Source: Pseudomonadota bacterium (GTDB lineage: Bacteria > Pseudomonadota > Gammaproteobacteria > Burkholderiales > Rhodocyclaceae). Taken from it: a stretch of 39,325 nucleotides of DNA. Position 1 is the first letter of the stretch; each line of letters begins with the position of its first letter. This document shows, piece after piece, positions 34,462 to 39,325 of this stretch. The translations under genes and the position numbers were made by a program. Location of the stretch: positions 1-39,325 of the forward strand of contig JAGTRT010000027.1 of NCBI GenBank assembly GCA_018261895.1. Direction: 5' to 3'. A model generated the notes under the pieces. That model was not told the origin of the DNA, made no database searches, and saw only the letters and a list, made by a program, of their open reading frames with translations.

Positions 34462-36063
34462 ATGTCGACCGTCATCGAAGCACCCGCAATATCGGATCTC
34501 AGAGCCGGACTGGACTATCTTTCGCAACTGTCGCTGGCCAACCCCATCGTTGCCGAGCGCCAGTTGATGAGCTTCATCGACGCCCTGCTCGCCACCCCGC
34601 CTGATCCTTCGACCCTGCTGGCGCTGCTCGAGCAGTCGCGGGCGCCGATGTGTTTTGTCGAAGAAGAAATGGCCCGGCGCTACCACAACAAGGCCTTGCC
34701 GCTCGCCGACGAGGAAGAGTCCTACTTCCAGATGGTGGTCACCGCCTGGCGCAAAATGGGCAAAGCCTATGCGCTGTGCGCCAACCTGACCGAGCCGGAT
34801 ACCGAAAACGCGCAATACCAGGGCATGATGGCCACCGTTCTCCACCGCTGCCTCTATTACACGGGCATGGTGATCCTTGAGCATTACCGGGCGCGCCGGG
34901 ACCTGCCGCCCGGCATCTGGCTCGATCTGCACGGTTTTTACGAAACTGCAGAGGAATGGGGGATCGCCTACACACCGGTCGAGGATGCGCTCGAAAACAC
35001 CCTTCAGTCGACGCACTGCGCGGCCGCCTACAGCACGCTGCTTCTCATCGACCTGGCCAGTCCCTACAGCAACAGCGTGCGCAACCTCAACCTGATTCGC
35101 CGCTGGGCGGGCATGTGGGCGCCCCTCGTCTCCATTCACCGTCTGGAGGACGATCTCGAGCTTCCGCCCTACGTCATCGAACTGATGAAGGATGTTCCCA
35201 TGCACCCGTCTTCGGTTGCCGAGGATCCCACCGGTGACACGCGACGGCTCGACACGACGCGTCTGGCCCTGCAGATTAACCACATGCTCAGCCAGTTGCG
35301 CCAACGCATCACACCATCACAGTTGGGACTTGGCGAAGAAACCAGCGGTCATGTCATCGGACTGCTCGACCACCTCTCGCGGCCGTGGTCGCAATCGGCC
35401 TCGCCCCGTCGCTTTCGGCGTTTTGCCACGGAGGGTATCGCCCGCGTGGCCGTCGGTTTCGATGCGATCCATTTCTGCATTACCGGCAAGGAGTTCGAGC
35501 AGCCGGATTCGGCCGCCGCCTTCTCCCGCGGTGAATTCGACCAGCTGTTCACCTTCGGCGAACGCGTCGACCCGGGTCATACCCTGGCCATCAAGCCACA
35601 GATCAGTTTCCCGGTCGATGAATGGTCGGTCATCAATCATTCGGCAAACGGTTTCCGCCTCGGCCGCAGTTGCGCCGGCATGCGGATTACCCATGGCCAG
35701 CTCATGGCCGTTTGCCCGCACGATGGCGAGCATTTCCTGCTCGTGCAGGCGACCTGGCTGATGCAGGAAGACGACGGCGGATTGATTGTCGGTGTGGCGA
35801 CCCTCCCCGGCATGCCATCCGGCATCGGTGTCCGCGTGGCCGCACTGAAGGCCGGCAATCAGGAACGTTTCGTCCGTGCTTTCATGCTTCCGCCCGTCCC
35901 GGCGATCAATGAAGAAGGTTCGATCGTGTTGCCGCCGGGCATGTACCAGGCCAGCCGGATACTCGAGGTATCCTCGGGCGATGACGATACGTGGCAGCTA
36001 AGGATGAACCACATCCTGCATCGCGGTACCGATTACGACCGCGTCAGCTATCAGGCGATTTGA
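34462..36063 (+). CDS. Large conserved protein, possible PilZ-like C-terminus
   Basis: I do not recognise a named family for this 533-residue soluble protein. The first 300 residues are mainly helical (for example LLALLEQSRAPMCFVEEEMARRYHNK, with EEESYFQMVVTAWRKMGKAYAL). From about 315 it becomes strand-rich: RRFRR at 316-320 fits the PilZ R-x-x-x-R, and INHSANGFRLG supplies N-x-S-x-x-G at 392-397, but the spacing is long. A c-di-GMP effector with a helical N-terminal half is therefore possible, not shown. It starts 13 bp after the HIT gene and is followed 61 bp later by DUF971. Confidence 0.75.
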   Translation: MSTVIEAPAISDLRAGLDYLSQLSLANPIVAERQLMSFIDALLATPPDPSTLLALLEQSRAPMCFVEEEMARRYHNKALPLADEEESYFQMVVTAWRKMGKAYALCANLTEPDTENAQYQGMMATVLHRCLYYTGMVILEHYRARRDLPPGIWLDLHGFYETAEEWGIAYTPVEDALENTLQSTHCAAAYSTLLLIDLASPYSNSVRNLNLIRRWAGMWAPLVSIHRLEDDLELPPYVIELMKDVPMHPSSVAEDPTGDTRRLDTTRLALQINHMLSQLRQRITPSQLGLGEETSGHVIGLLDHLSRPWSQSASPRRFRRFATEGIARVAVGFDAIHFCITGKEFEQPDSAAAFSRGEFDQLFTFGERVDPGHTLAIKPQISFPVDEWSVINHSANGFRLGRSCAGMRITHGQLMAVCPHDGEHFLLVQATWLMQEDDGGLIVGVATLPGMPSGIGVRVAALKAGNQERFVRAFMLPPVPAINEEGSIVLPPGMYQASRILEVSSGDDDTWQLRMNHILHRGTDYDRVSYQAI

Positions 36064-36091
36064 TCTTTCCTGAATGGGCGGGCTGGCGAGT

Positions 36092-36106
36092 GCGCTAAAC
36101 TAGCGC
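36092..36106. promoter_or_regulatory. GCGCTA-AAC-TAGCGC palindrome before DUF971
   Basis: A perfect 6-bp inverted repeat around AAC lies 8 bp before the GGAGAG ribosome site of the DUF971 gene. It could be an operator or a small leader hairpin for the DUF971-ubiE-ubiJ group. Confidence 0.4.
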
Positions 36107-36124
36107 CTCATTCTGGAGAGAACC

Positions 36125-36544
36125 ATGGCCGGTATTGAACAGGACACCCCGATACCCAGCGAAATCAAGCTGCACAAGAAATCCCGCCGCCTGGAGTTGA
36201 TTTACGGCGACAACGAGCAATATTCGCTCGATTTCGAGTTTTTACGCGTCTATACCCCCTCCGCAGAGGCCCGCGGACACGGGCCCGGGCAGGAAACCCT
36301 GCAAACGGGAAAGCGCAACGTGGATATTGAGCGTATCGAGCCGGTCGGGACCTATGCCTTGCGTTTCGTTTTCTCCGATGGCCACGACAGCGGGCTCTAT
36401 TCCTGGGATCTGCTCTACAACCTGGGCAAGCATCAGGCCGAGCTCTGGCAGGAATACCTGAATCAAATCGAGAAGCAGGGTCTGTCCCGCGATATCGATA
36501 CCTCATCACGTCCGGCCGGCGGTAGCTGCGGACATCATCACTGA
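36125..36544 (+). CDS. DUF971 (gamma-butyrobetaine hydroxylase-like N-terminal) protein
   Basis: This 139-residue protein contains one DUF971 domain: [40 protein letters not shown], then [31 protein letters not shown]. The C-terminus ends in a His/Cys-rich GGSCGHHH tail that may bind metal. Stand-alone DUF971 proteins have been linked to iron-sulfur proteins, but no firm role is known. The stop is 4 bp from ubiE, so they are cotranscribed. Confidence 0.9.
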   Translation: MAGIEQDTPIPSEIKLHKKSRRLELIYGDNEQYSLDFEFLRVYTPSAEARGHGPGQETLQTGKRNVDIERIEPVGTYALRFVFSDGHDSGLYSWDLLYNLGKHQAELWQEYLNQIEKQGLSRDIDTSSRPAGGSCGHHH

Positions 36545-36548
36545 CATC

Positions 36549-37286
36549 ATGAATAACGATAAAACCCATTTTGGCTACGAAACGGTAGCCGAGCAGGAGA
36601 AAGCCCGTCGCGTCGCCGACGTTTTCGATTCCGTCGCCAGTCGCTACGACCTGATGAACGACCTCATGTCGGGCGGCATGCATCGCCTCTGGAAGGCATT
36701 CACCATTCAGCGCAGTGGCGTACGGGAAGGATCCCGTGTTCTGGATGTGGCCGGCGGAACCGGCGACCTGTCGCTGGCCTTCTCCAAACGCGTGGGCAAG
36801 AGCGGCCAGGTCTGGCTGACGGACATCAACAATGCCATGCTTGCCCGGGGCCGCGATCGTCTGCTCGACAAGGGGTACATGTTGCCCGTTGCGCAGTGTG
36901 ATGCTGAAAAACTGCCATTCCCCGATGACTGGTTTGACTGTGTAACGGTCGCATTCGGCTTGCGCAACATGACCCACAAGGATGCCGCCCTCGCTGAAAT
37001 GCGTCGTGTCCTCCGGCCGGGCGGGCGCCTTCTGGTCCTTGAGTTCTCACAGATCTGGAAGCCCCTGGCGCCAATCTACGATTTCTACTCTTTCAATATC
37101 ATTCCGAAGGTGGGGCAACTCGTCACAAACGACTCGGACAGCTATCGTTACCTGTCCGAATCCATTCGCATGCATCCTGGCCAGGAAGAGCTCAAGCGGA
37201 TGATGGAAACGGCCGGGCTCGAAAAGGTGGAGTATTTCAATCTTGCGCTCGGCGTCGTGGCATTGCATCGCGGCTATAAATTTTAG
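36549..37286 (+). CDS. ubiE: Ubiquinone/menaquinone C-methyltransferase UbiE
   Basis: This 245-residue SAM-dependent enzyme C-methylates the benzoquinol or demethylmenaquinol ring. [34 protein letters not shown] and the SAM-binding DVAGGTGDL (66-74) are signatures, followed by [29 protein letters not shown] and a [14 protein letters not shown] segment. It is flanked by DUF971 (4 bp) and ubiJ (9 bp), the usual ubiE-ubiJ pairing. The customary third gene, ubiB, is not next; a terminator and atpC follow ubiJ. Confidence 0.96.
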   Translation: MNNDKTHFGYETVAEQEKARRVADVFDSVASRYDLMNDLMSGGMHRLWKAFTIQRSGVREGSRVLDVAGGTGDLSLAFSKRVGKSGQVWLTDINNAMLARGRDRLLDKGYMLPVAQCDAEKLPFPDDWFDCVTVAFGLRNMTHKDAALAEMRRVLRPGGRLLVLEFSQIWKPLAPIYDFYSFNIIPKVGQLVTNDSDSYRYLSESIRMHPGQEELKRMMETAGLEKVEYFNLALGVVALHRGYKF

Positions 37287-37295
37287 GCTGCTGCG

Positions 37296-37868
37296 ATGAT
37301 GGACGTGTTGAATGCGCTGGCAATCAAAATCCTGAATCACCTGATTCAGGCTGAAAGCTGGGCGCAACACAGGCTGTCCAGCCATGCCGGTGCTGTCGTC
37401 AAAATCGAATCCGGTCCGTTCACTTTCAACCTGGGCATCGACGAGCAGGGCATGTTTCGTTCGGTAGACGATGGTGCTCCATGCGATGTGACGGTCACTC
37501 TGCCCCCGGATCTTCCGGCCCGCCTCCTCCTTGATCGTTCGAGTTTGTTCTCTTCGGTAAAGTTGGGTGGGGCAGCAGATGTTGCCGAGAGTTTCGCCTT
37601 TGTGCTGCGCAATCTGAAATGGGATGTCGAGGCCGATCTCGCCCAGATTTTTGGCGATATCGTTGCCAAGCGTTCAACCCGGATTGGGAAGGCGTTTGCG
37701 CTTTCGCTTCACGACGCGCTGGGCAAAGGCGTTGAAAACCTGAGTGAATACGCGGTCGAGGAATCCCGGATTCTTGCGGCAAAACGTGAGGTCGGCAACT
37801 TTTCCGCGTCGGTCAATCAGCTCCGGGACGATACAGCTCGGCTGGAAAAACGAATCGCCAGATTGTGA
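37296..37868 (+). CDS. ubiJ: Ubiquinone biosynthesis accessory factor UbiJ
   Basis: This 190-residue protein has an SCP2-like lipid-binding N-terminal domain (about 10-110, with FTFNLGIDEQGMFRS and CDVTVTLPPDLPARLL). A helical C-terminal half (about 120-190) ends in a heptad-like stretch SVNQLRDDTARLEKRIARL. UbiJ helps organise the soluble Ubi complex and presents the hydrophobic intermediates. Two ATGs lie side by side at 37296 and 37299. It is the last gene of its operon; a strong bidirectional terminator follows. Confidence 0.9.
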   Translation: MMDVLNALAIKILNHLIQAESWAQHRLSSHAGAVVKIESGPFTFNLGIDEQGMFRSVDDGAPCDVTVTLPPDLPARLLLDRSSLFSSVKLGGAADVAESFAFVLRNLKWDVEADLAQIFGDIVAKRSTRIGKAFALSLHDALGKGVENLSEYAVEESRILAAKREVGNFSASVNQLRDDTARLEKRIARL

Positions 37869-37895
37869 TCAGTTTGCATCCGGGAAGACAAAAAT

Positions 37896-37924
37896 AAAAA
37901 AGGCAGCTCAAGGCTGCCTTTTTT
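37896..37924. terminator. Bidirectional terminator, ubiJ / atpC
   Basis: GGCAGC and GCTGCC pair around TCAAG. They are flanked by a run of A on the left and T on the right, so each strand has an A/U-flanked GC stem. It separates ubiJ (plus) and atpC (minus). Confidence 0.92.
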
Positions 37925-37939
37925 GGTTCCAGATGCGGA

Positions 37940-38365
37940 TTAGTGAGTGTGCTTGCGCAGACGGTTGATCGCCTGAAGCTGAGCGACAGCTTGGGCCAGT
38001 TCGGCTTCGGCTGCTGCATAGTCCATTTCGGCGTTCCGGTTGGCAAGAGCCTCCTCGGCGCGCTTCTTGGCTTCAAGAGCCTTCGCTTCATCCAGATCGT
38101 GGGCGCGGATCGCGGTGTCAGCCAACACGGTAATCATGTCGGGCTGAACTTCAAGCATGCCACCGGACACATAGACCAGCTCGAACTCGCTTTGGTCGGG
38201 CACCTTCAAACGAATGGTGCCCGGCTTGATGCGGGTCAGCAGCGGCGTGTGACGCGGCAGGATGCCGAGTTCCCCGGACTCGCCGGGAAACACTGCGATT
38301 TCGACCAGACCTGAGAAGATCGACTCCTCAGCGCTGACGACATCACAATGAACAGTCATAGCCAT
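37940..38365 (-). CDS. atpC: F1 ATP synthase epsilon subunit
   Basis: This 141-residue regulatory subunit of the F1 rotor has an N-terminal beta-sandwich ([44 protein letters not shown]), then a C-terminal helical hairpin (from about 90, [19 protein letters not shown]). GGAG precedes the ATG at 38365. It lies 24 bp after atpD, in the conserved end of the atp operon. Confidence 0.97.
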   Translation of the reverse strand: MAMTVHCDVVSAEESIFSGLVEIAVFPGESGELGILPRHTPLLTRIKPGTIRLKVPDQSEFELVYVSGGMLEVQPDMITVLADTAIRAHDLDEAKALEAKKRAEEALANRNAEMDYAAAEAELAQAVAQLQAINRLRKHTH

Positions 38366-38389
38366 AAAAGCTCCTATCCTGACGGCGCG

Positions 38390-39325
<936 letters not shown>

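Overview
The window reads as ordinary chromosomal DNA of a betaproteobacterium, most likely of the Rhodocyclales (Dechloromonas/Azonexus-like). That assignment is inferred from gene content and order, not from a marker gene. The supporting blocks are rpoN-hpf-ptsN-hprK, HIT-DUF971-ubiE-ubiJ, a BetaIlvA-length threonine deaminase, a YjfB motility protein and many cyclic-di-GMP/two-component genes. No tRNA, rRNA, CRISPR array, transposase or phage gene was found.

Layout. 1-2203: the end of rpoN, then hpf, ptsN and hprK (ribosome hibernation and nitrogen-PTS control), then a small secreted PsiF-like protein and a terminator. 2205-8057 (minus): a class III cyclase fused to an FHA domain, ttcA, and a two-gene FIST sensor plus hybrid histidine kinase operon resembling NosP/NahK nitric-oxide sensing pairs. 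8153-13799: a MidA/NDUFAF7 methyltransferase, an unknown protein, a YjfB protein, an alpha/beta hydrolase, DUF2905, cca and an NDUFA9-like protein; several convergent genes overlap at their 3' ends. 13890-21699: DUF1631, a lytic transglycosylase, 5-formyl-THF cyclo-ligase, a C-S lyase with a coupled small membrane protein, then cysK coupled to a degenerate EAL protein.

22025-24906 looks more accessory. It has a secreted protein of unknown role, a GSU2403-type nucleotidyltransferase-fold protein with a two-module palindromic upstream region, and azlCD bounded by inverted copies of a short dispersed element. 25059-30035: ilvA, a YqaA membrane protein, and a periplasmic PhnD-like binding protein overlapping a membrane GGDEF-EAL protein. 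30036-39325: a 1291-residue FAD/Fe-S oxidoreductase, a HIT protein, a large PilZ-like unknown, DUF971, ubiE, ubiJ, a bidirectional terminator, then atpC and the 3' part of atpD.

The most striking unexplained signal is a 25-bp dispersed element (core TTTCCGGTTGACCGT). It occurs five times, four between genes and one read in frame inside the C-S lyase gene. Two near-identical copies face outward on either side of azlCD. Signalling genes are dense: two EAL-type proteins, one GGDEF, one possible PilZ, one nucleotide cyclase and one hybrid kinase.
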